Assembly (NCBI GenBank): GCA_003339415.1 | Contig: PDHQ01000045.1 | Span: forward strand, 1-64,000 | Direction of reading: 5' to 3' | From: Ophiocordyceps camponoti-saundersi (nom. inval.) | Taxonomy: Eukaryota; Ascomycota; Sordariomycetes; Hypocreales; Ophiocordycipitaceae | DNA length: 64,000 nucleotides | In this document: positions 45,060-56,130 of the stretch, in pieces | Position numbering within the stretch: position 1 is the first letter of the stretch | Layout of the letters: each line of letters starts with the position of its first letter | Position numbers and translations under genes: made by a program | The notes under the pieces: generated by a model | What the model was told of the DNA's origin: nothing | What the model saw: the letters and a program-made list of their open reading frames with translations, nothing else | The model's database searches: none

Positions 45060-45659
45060 CTCCGGGTGAGGTGGGGGGAGGGGAATGGCGCCGCAGCAGC
45101 CAAAAAGGTGGACTCAAATGCAGTACAGAGACGGGAGAGGCGCGATGCACTTGAGGAACGAGGCGTCGCTGGTCAGTGGCGGCGCAGACCTCCGGTGAGA
45201 GGTAAGGTTGGAGGAGATTTGTTTGGGAGGAGGGTTGGCGCCTTGCGGCTGGGTGCAGTGACAGCTGTGCCCTGACGTCGTGCGCTGTCTCCAGGCGGTA
45301 GGCCCGCTACCATCCAACCAGGAGGCCCCTGTGCCGTTCACCTACAGAGGCCACAGGCTACTTACCTACTAGGCACGGTCCAGTTTTATTGGCGACGGGG
45401 GACATGCGGTCCAATCAGAGCTCGCTCACGTGGCACGTTGCGGCCTGGCATATAAGGCCGCCACTGCATCATCGTCTCGTCGATGCTGCAATCCACGTCA
45501 GAAGCCAACATTATTCACCTTGTTCATTCGAGGGTGTGACCAATATGAATCTGTGCTCGTATGGATATGCTTTATTCTGTTCTACAGCAGTCTGTTCTTA
45601 TCACTACCAGTTAATTATGCTTCCAGTCTGTCCATGACGCAACCCCTCAATTTTCTTCA
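45060..45659. other. Region between M14 carboxypeptidase 3' end and NCR1 5' end
   Basis: The 600-bp region carries the NCR1 promoter. It has CACGTGG at 45428-45434 followed by a TATA-like TATAAGG at 45451-45457 on the plus strand. That box points away from NCR1, and no gene starts downstream of it on the plus strand except a 19-codon frame. Confidence 0.4.
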
Positions 45660-47066
45660 CTACCCGTCCGACCGCGTATGTCCTGTTGACGGCGCACAAC
45701 CGGGTCCCGACCAAACCTTGGGGTCGCTGTGTCGATCGGCGGCCACCATCAGCAGCACCTCCATTAGCCCTGCCGCCGTCTGTCGCAAGTTCGCGATATA
45801 CATCGACGTATCCGGGTAGAACTGGCACTTCGCCTTGGACGGGGTCCCGAATTCAACCGTTATCCCGCTGATGCGATTACTACCACATCTCTTGCCATAG
45901 TAAAGCGACATGGCTTCGTCTGTGCTGCCCCAGGCCGGGTAACCTTTTTTCGGATCCATGCCGGGCGAGAGAAGCTTCGGGCTCTCTGAGATAGAGTAGT
46001 TGGTTGCGCTGACGCCGCCGGCGTCGTTCATGGCTCCGGCCATGCTCGTTGACATGGCTTTCAGCGCGGCAAACTGGTCCGCTTCCATGAACTCGGCGTA
46101 GTCGTCCTCAAGGATCCCACGCTGGCGATCATATGCTCTGTTCGTGAAGCTCTGCCGAGCATCTGTCGTCTGCGTGTCGTCATGGCCCCAAGAGTACAAG
46201 AGGGTACCGACTGTTGAGTGCAGATCAATGTACCAGGACAACGACTTGACAGTACGTAGTATGCGCATCACGCTCTTTGTCTCCGCCTCCGACTCTGGCG
46301 CCGGTCCTCTGTACACTTCTGACTCCGGCTTCTCGGACGTATAGGTGAAGATATTCGACGAGGGGAGGAAGAAGCGTCTGATATCGAACAAGGTTGGAAA
46401 GTTGCGATTGATATCGACGCCGACGCTGCTAGACCAAATTTTCGCATTCGCCGAGTTGTTGTACTGCCGGGCTGTGTTACGATTCTTGCGCCAGCACGAG
46501 TTGGTCTTTTGATCAAAGGCAACGCCATCGGGGTTGACGAGCGGGATGAAGACGACGCCCACACCGAGAGCCGCCTTGACCTGCTTAGGACTGTAGCGCT
46601 TGTCTCCGTAGACGAGGCCTCGGCCGGAGGCGTTGGCCCATAGAAGATCGGCGATGAAGTAGATGATGTTGTCCGGCCCTCCGCGCTCGCGGGCGTGTAA
46701 GCCGCTGGTGAGGAAGACGCGAGGCTTTCTGCCAATTCGAGCCACCACAATGGTTCGATTCTCAACCGTCCTTTGAGAAAAGTTGGATACGCCGACGCGG
46801 TTGCGGTAAGCATCAGCGAGGCTCCTGAGTGCCGAACCAACCTCGACGACGTTTAAAATGTGCTCGAAGTCGGCTCGCGGCGACTGGCCGATGCCTATGG
46901 GAACCTCTCCGTTCTTAAACCGATCGCCCTCACCGATGGGCATGATGGGGAAATCGTCCGCATAGCGCCTATGAACGGCGACGCCCCCTCCGTGGAGCTC
47001 TTCGGGAAGTAGGCAGCCAGTGATCGCGACGCCGAATACGGCCAGCGTAAAATAGGAAAATCGCAT
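45660..47066 (-). CDS. Secreted M14 zinc carboxypeptidase
   Basis: An exopeptidase that would remove C-terminal residues from peptides; it is probably secreted. The intronless frame gives 468 aa from MRFSYFTLAVFG. A signal peptide ends near residue 18. The zinc ligands are visible: His124 and Glu127 in SGLHARERGG, and the His in SWYIDLHSTVG (about 280). The substrate-binding VDINRNFP (about 217-223) and the catalytic Glu in ISGITVEFGTPSK (about 430) are also present. The intact set suggests an active enzyme. No long propeptide of the classical carboxypeptidase A kind is evident between the signal and the domain, only about 45 residues. An apparent start further upstream uses GTG and is rejected. 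Confidence 0.93.
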   Translation of the reverse strand: MRFSYFTLAVFGVAITGCLLPEELHGGGVAVHRRYADDFPIMPIGEGDRFKNGEVPIGIGQSPRADFEHILNVVEVGSALRSLADAYRNRVGVSNFSQRTVENRTIVVARIGRKPRVFLTSGLHARERGGPDNIIYFIADLLWANASGRGLVYGDKRYSPKQVKAALGVGVVFIPLVNPDGVAFDQKTNSCWRKNRNTARQYNNSANAKIWSSSVGVDINRNFPTLFDIRRFFLPSSNIFTYTSEKPESEVYRGPAPESEAETKSVMRILRTVKSLSWYIDLHSTVGTLLYSWGHDDTQTTDARQSFTNRAYDRQRGILEDDYAEFMEADQFAALKAMSTSMAGAMNDAGGVSATNYSISESPKLLSPGMDPKKGYPAWGSTDEAMSLYYGKRCGSNRISGITVEFGTPSKAKCQFYPDTSMYIANLRQTAAGLMEVLLMVAADRHSDPKVWSGPGCAPSTGHTRSDG

Positions 47067-48584
47067 GATCGGCTCATAACGCAAGAGTGGAAGCACAAGA
47101 TAGACTAGAGTTAGCAGGCTAACACTTGATTAACGCGTCTGTGGGTTTCAAAAGCCAGAGCATAGGAGAGATCCAAAGGTAGAGATCAAGGGGAAGAGAT
47201 TGAGAGGAAGAAGCCAAGAGGAAGAAACCAAGAGGTAGGGTGCAGGTACGAGGGCGGCCGAAAGTCAACACGTCTGTAAGTCGCTGTGTTGCGTGCCATT
47301 GTGCGGCATGGAAGCAGCGGTTGCCTGGGCATCAGTAGGTGGCGCTTCTCCATGGCTTAAGAGCCAAAAAAACAGGCGTTTGCCAATGTTTTAAACTCTT
47401 AATCTGTCAGTGTAGATAGATGGCTTTTAGGATGTGAAGCTGAGAATTGCCTGTATGCGTTCACACGTACTCATATCAGCGTTGGCGAGGAGAAGAGTTG
47501 TCATTCTGGCTCTAATATGCCAACGACGCTTGATCCAACGGATAGAGGTACAGGTAGTAGGTATGTGCAGGGGAGGCAATGCCATGTGTCTTTCATAAGT
47601 CTTTCATCTGACAATTAAACGAAGCCAGAGCGTGAAATCTCTATGAAGCGGATGCCCAAGATATCCAGTCGAAACTGTATGTACCTATGTATGTGTAGAG
47701 AAGCCTGGAGGTGAGCGGAGAATACTCCGTAAAGAGAGGAAGAGAAGGAAAATGATTATATTTAGTATTGATTTATGCTATTGATCACACCATCCTTTCT
47801 ATTCGTCGTGCGGGCTTATCCGAGTGTACGGATACGGAGTGCCCACTTCCTGACTGGACCAGGCCGCCCCGCCGCGCCAGGCCGCACCACGCATCTGCAG
47901 TATAAAAAGGCATGGCGAGCGTGGGAGTTGCCGCCTCAGTTGATGCCGCCAGAGCGCTGGCCTGCGTCAATCTCACAATCAGTCCAATTCGTTGCGTCTC
48001 GCGCGTTAGATAGGACGTTTACTCCGCTGTACATACATAGGTAGGTACGGATACAGGCGCACACAATTACTGGGATAGGTAGCGACCTTGAGGCTGTCCT
48101 ATCGTACTTAATAGGAGTGAGGCATGAACCCGTCCCGTCGTGATGCGTGTGAGACGACGAGAAGAGCCTATCCGTGCTTGAAAAGAAAATCCCCGGAAGA
48201 AGCCGTATTATTCAAGACAAACATAAGCACACCCAGAGAGGGATCGCCGACGCATGGTTCCCAAAGCCTCGCCAATGCGGAAGCGACCCTGATTCAGTTT
48301 GCGCATGCGCCGGGTCCGGGGCTTTGGAGGTGTCGTCATAGAGAGGCGGCTGATTGTTAGTTTGTCACGTGATTCAGCCATCGCCTGAGAACCCCCCTGG
48401 CATCATCACCGACGCGAATCGCAAACTCGGCTACAATCGCTCATTTGGTGTGTAATTTTTTTTCCTTCTTTCACTTCGTTTGCACCCGCACAGACGCGCT
48501 CTTTATCAACTTGCCAACCCGTCGAATTATGCCTTCATCCGCTTCCATCTCATCGCGCCCGATAACTCCTTCACCACCGACCAA
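47067..48584. promoter_or_regulatory. Divergent region between M14 carboxypeptidase and the CUE2-like gene
   Basis: About 1.5 kb without a supported gene. It holds ATGT/GTAC-type runs near 47680-47697 and 48028-48045, an orphan TATAAAA at 47903-47909 with no convincing frame downstream, and the palindrome TCACGTGA at 48365-48372, 213-220 bp before the CUE2-like ATG. Confidence 0.45.
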
Positions 48585-50270
48585 ATGGCTGAACCTGACC
48601 TCGTCCAGAGACTGGTGGTGAGTTCCATCGCCTGAAGAGCTGCGTTATTTATCGCCCCCCTGACACGACCCATCGCAGGGCTCGTTCCACACGCTCTTGG
48701 ACGAAGCCCTAATCGTAGCCATCGCCGGCGATTATGACCTCAACAACCCAGCATCCTTCGATGCCGCCCGCTCCACGCTGCAACGCCTTGCGCACAACGT
48801 GCCTTCGGAGGAGGCTACAGGCTTCAACCCTAGCGGCATACCCGTGTCTCGCGATGAAGCCAGAGACGATGCAGCAGTGGCATCCACAACTTCGGCAAGC
48901 TTGAGCCGTCCGACGTCGGAAACCATCGCGACGGATCTCTCCAGCGTAACGTCGTCGTCGGCGGCGGTGGCAGAACCTTTGGACTTGGCCCAACCGCGCA
49001 TCACTTCATTCGATAATGACAGTGACGAGTCCAAGACGCGCCTGCTGCAATCCATGTTCTGCGAGATGAGGGAGTTCGATGTTCAATACTCCCTGAAAAA
49101 GGCCAACGGCGACTTCCAGTCGGCTCTGGATGATCTCCTCGACATGCAATACCTGCAGTCGACGGGTCAGCAGGTGAAAGGCATCGACGGCTTCTTCGAC
49201 CACGAAGACGACTCGTCCAAGAATAAGCGAAAGAAAAAAAGGAAGAAGAGAGGTGCTTCCACATCCGCTTCGACGCCCTCGTCACAGAACGACTCCATCG
49301 TCCGTGACAATGGTATGTCAGCCGGATTGTTTTTCCGCAAGCAGCTTTCAGACCTGATGTTTTTGCAGGGTCAGACGAAATAGACTACATAGCCGAGAGG
49401 TTCAACATCCGCTCCGATGAGGTATCCGGCATATACAACAAAAACCGACGCTGTGGCGGCGCCACCGTGGTGGAGCTCCTAGACTCGTACATCTCCCACG
49501 GCGTCGCGTCCCAGGACGACGCAGGCCGACAGCAGGCCGATGTTCTCACTCGCAGATATCGCAACGTCCCGGAAAAGTACTTGCTCACAATCGTACAAGT
49601 CGCCGGCTCCATCTCACAGTTTGCTGACGACCTCGCCGCGTTGCTCAACAAACACTTCTCGAGAAAGCCAAAGAGCCAGAAGCTGAACCTGGGTTACCGC
49701 CTGACGCCCTTGCCCCAAGAGGACATCGAGGGAGGGGGTGGCACTGTAGCGACAATCAAGCAGCTGCCGGCCCAGTCCTCGGCGGCTCCAGAGGATTTCA
49801 ACCGTGCCATGCAACTGGCTCATAGCCATCGCCAGGCCAAGAGGGACGCCGTAGCCAGTGCAGCGCGGCTTCACCGCAGCGGAGCGGCAAATCCCTTGTA
49901 CCGGCAAGCAGCCAGCGTTTACGCCGAAAAAGCAAGAGATGAAGCGAAACAGGCACAGCAGGCCGCGTCGTCCGCTGCGGACTTGTTCGTTGCGCAGCAC
50001 AGCACAGACTGCTCGGTTGATCTGCACGGCGTCCCTGTCCACGACGGTGTGAGGATTGCACTGCAAAAGACGCGGGATTGGTGGGACGGATTAGGGGAGT
50101 TCAGGGCCAAAAAGGCCAAGGACCAGGGTTTCACCGTCATCACTGGCCTCGGCCGCCACTGCGCTGGTGGCGTGTCCAGGATGAGACAATCAGTTGCTGC
50201 GGCGCTTCTGCAGGACAGGTGGAAGCTGCAAGTTTTGACGGGAATGTTCGTGGTGACGGGCCGTCGCTGA
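48585..50270 (+). CDS. CUE2: CUE and SMR-domain protein, Cue2-like
   Basis: Yeast Cue2 is the endonuclease that cuts mRNA at colliding ribosomes in no-go decay. Exons are 48585-48617, 48679-49312 and 49369-50270 (522 aa). I chose ATG 48585 (MAEPDLVQRLV) because the first splice joins it to SFHTLLDEALIVAIAGDYD; the upstream ATG at 48529 is in another frame and hits a stop. CUE-like segments are DESKTRLLQSMFCEMREFDV with FQSALDDLLDMQYL, and DYIAERFNIRSDEVSGIYN. A DUF1771 block (PLYRQAASVYAEKARDEAKQ) follows, then the SMR domain from SVDLHGVPVHDGVRIAL to ITGLGRHCAGGVSRMRQSV. The LHG motif and GxGxH motif of SMR nucleases are both present. A lysine-rich linker (NKRKKKRKKRG) may be a nuclear or ribosome-binding patch. 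Confidence 0.9.
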
Positions 50271-50378
50271 GGCTGTGGTCAAGGGGGAAAAGGGGAGTCT
50301 AAGGTGTGATTTGAAGATACCACTTGTAGCATCGTGTCGGTCTGGATAGAACTGCAAAGCAATTTATGATCTAAAAAC

Positions 50379-51219
50379 TCAAGCCGCTTTGTCTGCTTGT
50401 TGAAGTTGACTTCGACACCGGCTCCAAACTGACGTGGCTGTAAGCATCGTGCTACAGACCATGGCGATGCCAATGAGACCATCGTCAACGGAGACGTAGC
50501 CAATGCTTGACGCCGGTATCAGCGCATCGAGCAAATCTGCGACGAGCCGGGAGTAGAGCTCAGCGGTTTTGGCGCCGTCTGCCGAAGTCAGACTCTTGTG
50601 TTCCCCCTCATTCTTCACCTTCACCTTCTCCTCCTCCTTCTCCTCCGTCGACGGCGCGCCTCCGCCGACAGAGGAGATAGACCGCAACCGAAATGCACAA
50701 GTCAAGGCATCAGCACAAAGACCAACGAGCCACAGAATCTGCGCCTGACGATCCAACCTCCAAGCCTCGTCAGCGCCCCAGAAAGCGACCCCCTCGACGG
50801 CGAAGAGGTCCAACAACGTGACGGACTCGACCAAGCCGAACATGCCGAGCGCCGACTGAGCCAGAACGCCAAGCCAACCGTCTGACGTAAAGCGAGCCAC
50901 GCCGGCTTCGAAACTGCCGAGGAACCAGAAGAGGCGGACGGTTCGACGGGTGAGGTTCAATCGCCATTGAAGCTGTTGTAGCGCTGAAGCTTTCGTCCCG
51001 TTGGCAAGGAAGGTCGGGTACGAGGTTAGCGTTAGGAGAGTCGCTTGGATGAGTCGGAGGAAACGCTCGAGGCCGACTTTTTTTTTTGTGCTGCGTCGTT
51101 AGCAGGGATTCGTGCTTCTTGAGGCGCATTGGTTGGTAGGCATCAAGAAGGAGGCGTGTCTCTGCCTGCTCACCAATGTCCGTCCCGAAGGCGGTGAGTT
51201 GCTGCAATAGACTGGCCAT
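50379..51219 (-). CDS. PEX11: Peroxisomal membrane elongation protein, Pex11 family
   Basis: Pex11 proteins elongate and divide peroxisomes. My model is exons 51219-51174 and 51076-50379 (247 aa). The first reads MASLLQQLTAFGTDI; the second starts in the stretch GLERFLRLIQATLLTLTS, the family's N-terminal amphipathic helix. The acceptor is unusual: an AG that follows ten A residues, about 22 nt after a CTAAC branch site. The nearer CAG at 51091-51093 would shift the frame unless the A-run were one base longer. Later parts are NLTRRTVRLFWFLGSFEAG, hydrophobic LGVLAQSALGMFGLVES and a C-terminal IGYVSVDDGLIGIAMVCSTM. A Lys/Glu-rich insertion with KEEEKVKVKNEGEHK lies between. Pex14 is in the same window but 42 kb away. 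Confidence 0.82.
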
Positions 51220-51625
51220 GTCTGACGGCCCATGGGTCTCGGCGTTTGGCTTTGGCGATGGTTGATGCCGAGGCAGTGACAGTCTCTGATGTTGCAAGGA
51301 GGAAAGGGGGTAGTCAATGTGTCTTGACCTGCGGCCGGATGTCTAAGCCGATGACCCGTTCGTTATCGTCGTATCCATCATTGACAATCATCACCAGATG
51401 TGAACGAGATATAAAGGGTCTTTACGAGTAATGGATATGAATACCGAATGATACACATAAACCCAGGTAGATACGGATGCTTTAAAAGACACAGCCAGGC
51501 ATTCACGAACCTCATGCGTGGCCACCCAAGCAAAACAGCGCCTCCCAACCTCCTGACTCACTTTTTATCTACCAAAGAAAGACCTTCGCACATGCCCGAC
51601 TGCCTACCGATATACTATCCAGTAT
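51220..51625. other. Short region between PEX11 and the complex I subunit gene
   Basis: About 400 bp with the PEX11 promoter and the complex I subunit 3' UTR. No repeat or other gene is seen. Confidence 0.35.
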
Positions 51626-53202
51626 CTACTGACCTGGAGAAACCAGCTTTCCCTGGGCCCGTGTTCCGTGTTCCCATCCACCAGCCAATGCCGGTCCGCC
51701 GGTCCGCTTCTTAAAGTCTTGCATCCTTGCCTCGAGCTCGGGCCGGAAGTGACGGATAAGCCCCTGAATCGGCCACGCGAAAGCTTCCCCCAAGGCTGTG
51801 AACGAAGAAGTTGGTCAGTTTCGTCACCATCATCAACCTGGGATAACGTCTCTTACCGCAGATAGTATGGCCTTCGACCTGCTTCGTCAACTCTTGTAGC
51901 ATGTCAATCTCCCGTTCCCGTCCCTGCCCCTTCTCGAAGCGCGACATGATCTGCTCCGTCCACTTGCTGCCCTCCCGACAAGGCGTGCACTGGCCGCAGC
52001 TCTCGTGACGATAGAAGTGGCTTAGCCGAGCGATAGCCCGGACTACGTCGGCGCTCTTGTCCATGACAATGACAGCGGCCGTCCCTAGGCCCGACTGGCT
52101 GTCCTTGAGGGCATCAAAGTCCATAAGCTGGTCGTCGCATATGCTCTTGGGCAGGATCGGCGTCGATGAACCCCCGGGGATGACGGCCTGGAGATTGTCC
52201 CATCCACCGCGCACGCCGCCGCAGTGCTTGTCGATGAGCTCACGCAGGGGAATTGACATTTCTTCCTCAACGGTGCAAGGATTGTTGACATGCCCCGAGA
52301 TGCAAAACAGCTTCGTGCCCTGATTGCGCTCGCGGCCGAAGCTTGCGAACCATTTAGCCCCCCGGCGACAGATTGTTGGCGCCACAGCCACCGTCTCGAC
52401 ATTGGCGACGGTGGAAGGGCAGCCGAAGAGGCCGACGGCGGCGGGGAACGGGGGCTTCAAGCGCGGCTTGCCCGGCTTGCCCTCCAAAGACTCGATAAGC
52501 GACGTTTCCTCACCGCAGACGTAGGCGCCTGCGCCCCGGTGTAGGTAGACGTCGAAATCGTAGCCAGAGCCGCAGGCGTTGACGCCTATCAGCCCATCTT
52601 TGTAGGCCTCGTTGATGGCGTTCTGCAGGACGGCGGCCTCGTGAACAAACTCGCCCCGCATGTAGATGTAAGCGGCCGTGGCGTTCATGGCTCGACCGGC
52701 CACGAGACAGCCCTCGACGAGCTTGTGAGGGTCTTTGCGCATGATCTCGCGATCCTTGCAGGTGCCCGGCTCGCCTTCGTCGGCGTTGACAACGAGGTAG
52801 CGAGGCTTCGTATCCTTGTCCCAATCTTTGACGTTCATGAAAGACTGCGGCCCGTCAGAGCTACCCAGGAGGGGAGGGCAGGGGAGGATGTGATTTTACC
52901 CATTTTAGACCTGACGGGAAGCCAGCGCCGCCTCGACCCCGCAGTCCCGAAGCCTTGATCTCGCCAATGATCCAGTCGTAGCCCTTGAGGAGGATATCCT
53001 TGGTTCTGTGCCAGTCACCCATCTTCTTGGCGCTCTTGAGGTCGGCGGGATACCGGCCATAGAGGTTCTGGAAGATGCGGTCCTGGTCCTTGAGGCCGCC
53101 ATGGGTGCGCTTGGGAGTGCCATCCTGTACGGTGGCGAGGCCTCGGACGGCAGTACGCGAGAAGCCAACGGCTCTGGAGGGCGATGCCTTCGAGGACAGC
53201 AT
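51626..53202 (-). CDS. nuo-51: NADH:ubiquinone oxidoreductase 51-kDa subunit (NDUFV1/NuoF)
   Basis: This subunit of mitochondrial complex I binds NADH, FMN and iron-sulphur cluster N3. Exons are 53202-52900, 52844-51857 and 51795-51626 (486 aa). A mitochondrial presequence ([25 protein letters not shown]) comes first. Then [21 protein letters not shown] joins across the first intron, with the FMN/NADH motifs [16 protein letters not shown] and [19 protein letters not shown]. The N3 cluster cysteines are in [13 protein letters not shown] and HTIC, the latter restored by the second splice into [20 protein letters not shown]. The last exon is small and was found only by following the conserved C-terminus past the open frame's apparent end. 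The upstream region contains an N gap. Confidence 0.97.
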
Positions 53203-53485
53203 TTGGTGGAAGGCAAAGAGTCTGAAGGGAAAGGAGATGGACCGAGATGGAGGAGAGGCGGCTTATCGGATGTTAACAAGCCAGTAAACTGGTGGCAAGG
53301 GGGGGGGGGGGGGGGGGGGCCTGCCCCCCCCCCGGCCCCCCCCGGGGGAAAGGGCGGGGGTTTTTTTTTTTGTTTTGTTTTTGGGAAAATAGGGGGGGAG
53401 AAAGGCCCCGTCCTGTTTGGGCTCCCCNNNNNNNNNNGGGGGGGGGGGGGGGGGGGGGGGGGGGCGGGGGGGGGGGGGCGGGGCG

Positions 53486-53523
<38 letters not shown>

Positions 53524-53765
53524 CGTTGGCGAACTGCGGGACCCCCCAGGTTGCTAGCTGCTAGTATGGCGTCAGACGTATATGCCAGCGACGTGGTTGG
53601 CTGAAGCTTGTGTGCTGATAATGAGCTACCCAAGCCTTTGGGCAAATTTGGCGCTGCGAAACAAGTATCTTCCAATCAGATGCCATGGTATCCACTAACT
53701 TCATCCTCCGCCGTCATCTATGATCTCTGCCTCCCATCAGAGTCCCAGAATAGCCAAGCTTCATC
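53203..53765. promoter_or_regulatory. Divergent promoter region of complex I subunit and dynactin p27, with an assembly gap
   Basis: The 560-bp region is mostly poly-G, poly-C and a 10-N gap (53428-53437) between 53299 and 53523. Only about 95 bp next to the complex I subunit gene and about 240 bp next to dynactin p27 are normal sequence. The true promoter sequence is partly missing. Confidence 0.6.
53299..53523. other. Assembly gap (10 N) in poly-G/poly-C sequence
   Basis: A G-run of about 21 (53299-53319) is followed by C-rich and T-rich patches, ten N, and about 85 bases that are almost all G with a few C. As with the gap at 33.4 kb this looks like poor consensus. A long frame crossing it with poly-Pro or poly-Gly is not a gene. 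Confidence 0.85.
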
Positions 53766-54417
53766 ATGTCCAGCAAACGACACTCGATCCTCCCCGCCAT
53801 CGACCGCAGCGGCCCGAAGCCTCCCGTGAAATTCGCGTCAACGCTTACCATATCCGACAATGCTATACTCCAGGGCACGCATCCCATCACCATGGAAGCC
53901 CAGGCCGTAATCCATCCTCGTGCTCGAGTCGAATCGACCCTCGGCAGCGTTGACATAGGCAGATGCTGCGTAATACAAGAGAGAGCACACATCGGAGCTC
54001 GCCCCGCCGGTGCCAACGTGACGCGGGAAGGGAGCGTCGTTATGGGCGACTATGTTGTTATAGAGGTCGGCTGCACCGTCGAGGCGGGCGAAACAGAGAT
54101 TGGTGAGGGCACCACTGTTCACGTCGGCAGCAGAGTCGGCAGCGGAGCCAAGATCGGCAAGGTACGCACGCGAGTGAAGGCTCATCTTTCAACCTAGATT
54201 CCAGACTGACCCACGAACCAAATGACAGCACTGTACCATCTCACACATGTCCACGATAGCTCCTGGCGAGGTGCTGCCCGACTTCACTACCGTCTACTCA
54301 AATGGCCATCGTCGCATCAACAGAAGCGGCGTCGAGGAGCTACGGAAAATCGCCCTGTTGAAGCAGATCACCGTACTCGGAAAGTTGATTATCAGTAACC
54401 CTGATAAGTTTAAATAA
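53766..54417 (+). CDS. DCTN6: Dynactin subunit 6 (p27)
   Basis: Part of the pointed-end complex of dynactin, which links dynein to cargo. Exons are 53766-54161 and 54229-54417 (194 aa). It is a left-handed beta-helix protein built from hexapeptide repeats: ITISDNAILQGTHPITMEAQ, AVIHPRARVESTLGSVDIG, CCVIQERAHIGARP, VVIEVGCTVEAGETEIGEG and VHVGSRVGSGAKIGK-HCTISH across the splice. The C-terminus is a short helix region (GVEELRKIALLKQITVLGKLI). The repeat register and length fit p27 rather than p25. Its 3' end lies only 64 bp from the convergent alcohol dehydrogenase gene. Confidence 0.93.
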
Positions 54418-54481
54418 CTGCGGTGCCACCTGTGCGCATCCGTCTATATGGTATACAGAGTATCGTACTGTTTTTTCATGC

Positions 54482-56130
54482 TCAATGGCTCATGGCATCT
54501 TCGAAAAGCCGTCGCAACTGGTCCTTTTCGGTCTGCAGCTCCTTCGAGAGGCCCGGTGCCAACATCAGAACACGCGCCTGCGGGATCGTACCTTCGACTA
54601 GCCCTTCAATATGCTCGGCACCGAACCCAAGTGCCTTCAGTCCCTTGGGCTGGTCGCCTAGCTCAGCAAGGAACTTTGTTAGCGCTTCGGCCAAGACTTC
54701 GCCTGCGCTCTCTCTCTTGACATTAGAGACGTCAACGCCGAAAGCCTCGGCAGCTTGCAGATGCCTCTCTGGGTTTGACGCCGCAGTGAAGCTAAAGACG
54801 GCCGGCGCGGTAACGGCTACTGAGACGCCGTGTGGAATCAGCGGCGATGACACTTGATAGCCAGAATGCTTATATCCCGGGTTCTGGCCGGAGATAGGGT
54901 ACGACATTCCTGCGGACGTTTAGAGTGAGTTTTGGTATTTCGTGCCGATGGTTTTCGGGGACATCCATACCATGGCACAGGTGCACACCGGCGTTACCGA
55001 AGCCTACACCGGCCAGGGTGGATGCGAGAAGCATCTCGCTCTGGGCCTCGAAGTCGTCAGGATCCCTTACGGCACGGGGCAGATACTTGACGGTTTGACG
55101 GAGTGCGTGGAAAGAGAAGACGTCGGAGATGGGATTCGCGCCCTGGTAGGCGGGCCTCAAAATGGGATTGACCGGCCGTGGAGTTCTTTGGTTGTAAGGG
55201 ATGGCGGTCCACGACTCGAGCGAGTGACAGAGGACGTCGAGGCCTGAGCTTGCCTTGACGGCAGGGGGCATCGTCCTGGTGTTGAGAGGATCGCAGATGC
55301 CGAGGGTGGGCTTGAGGTTCCGGTGAGCAACTCCCGTCTTGGCGCGTTCTGCGACAAGGTCGAAGATGGCCGTTCCGGTAGTCTCGCTCCCGGTGCCGGC
55401 CGTGGTCGGGATGGCGATGAGGGGCCGAAGCGGTTTGTCAACGGGGCGCCCCTTTCCGAGAGGCGCATTGACAAAGTCGAGAAAGTCGGCTTCAGGATAT
55501 GCCGTGTAGAGATTCATGAGTTTAGCCGTGTCTATGACTGAACCGCCGCCGACGGCCAGGAAGACATCGGGCTCGTAAGGCCGTGCCCAGGCTATGGCCT
55601 CTTTGATACTGCGAACACGTGAGCTTCGGTATTTGCAGTGTGGAAGCGGGCAACGTTACGAGCTGTCCTTCGGCTCTACCCGGACGCCCGAGTAAACGTC
55701 GAAGCTGATGCTTTCGCTGACAAGAGCTTCGCGGACTTGGCGCATAGCCTCCAGCTTATCGACGGTAGAGTCGGTGACGACAGCAACTCGTCTTGCCCCC
55801 ATGTTGTTCAGGTCCATGCCGACTTCGCGCGTGACGCCAGGACCGAAGCGGATGGACGAGGCGGCCATCTCGAACGCATACTCTGGCAGCTCATGCCGGC
55901 CGGTGGGCGAACCGTAGCGACGACGGTTGGACTTGGTGACGACGGCTGGGAGAGGGCCCGTTGCGGCATGGCACGGACAAGTCGGTGGATGCGCATACTG
56001 AATGGTTCGGAGGAGGTTGACGGCTCGGTTGGCGGCCTAGGTAGTTTGGGATGATCAGTAGGTCGATCGGCCAACGACAGACTAGACGGAATTCACCCAC
56101 GTTGGGGACGACCCTGAGGATAGCGGCCAT
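54482..56130 (-). CDS. Iron-containing alcohol dehydrogenase, hydroxyacid-oxoacid transhydrogenase (ADHFE1) type
   Basis: ADHFE1/HOT couples oxidation of 4-hydroxybutyrate to reduction of 2-oxoglutarate in mitochondria. Exons are 56130-56101, 56036-55660, 55608-54971 and 54909-54482 (490 aa). The start MAAILRVVPN plus the second exon (ANRAVNLLRTIQYAHPPTC) resembles the family's mitochondrial leader. Next come GRHELPEYAFEMAASSIRFGP, the nucleotide-binding VFLAVGGGSVIDTAK across the second splice, PTTAGTGSETT, HSLESW and HLCHG-MSYPISG across the third. Metal-binding positions (Asp near SGLDVLCHS and the His in HSLES, GNAGVHLCHG and IPHGVSV) are retained. The first intron uses GTGGGT as donor with a CTGAT branch site. 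All joins restore conserved sequence, so the model is firm. Confidence 0.92.

Noticed and set aside
45389..45637. 82-aa plus-strand frame after a TATA-like box upstream of NCR1
   Set aside because: The frame begins before the box and its translation shows no family; the first ATG after the box gives only 19 codons.
47775..48044. Open frame near a TATAAAA box, considered as a small gene
   Set aside because: The box lies inside the frame, the translation has no signal, domain or splice partner, and both sides look intergenic.
52905..53675. 256-aa frame with poly-Pro crossing the second N gap
   Set aside because: It overlaps the first exon of the complex I subunit in another frame and crosses unknown bases.
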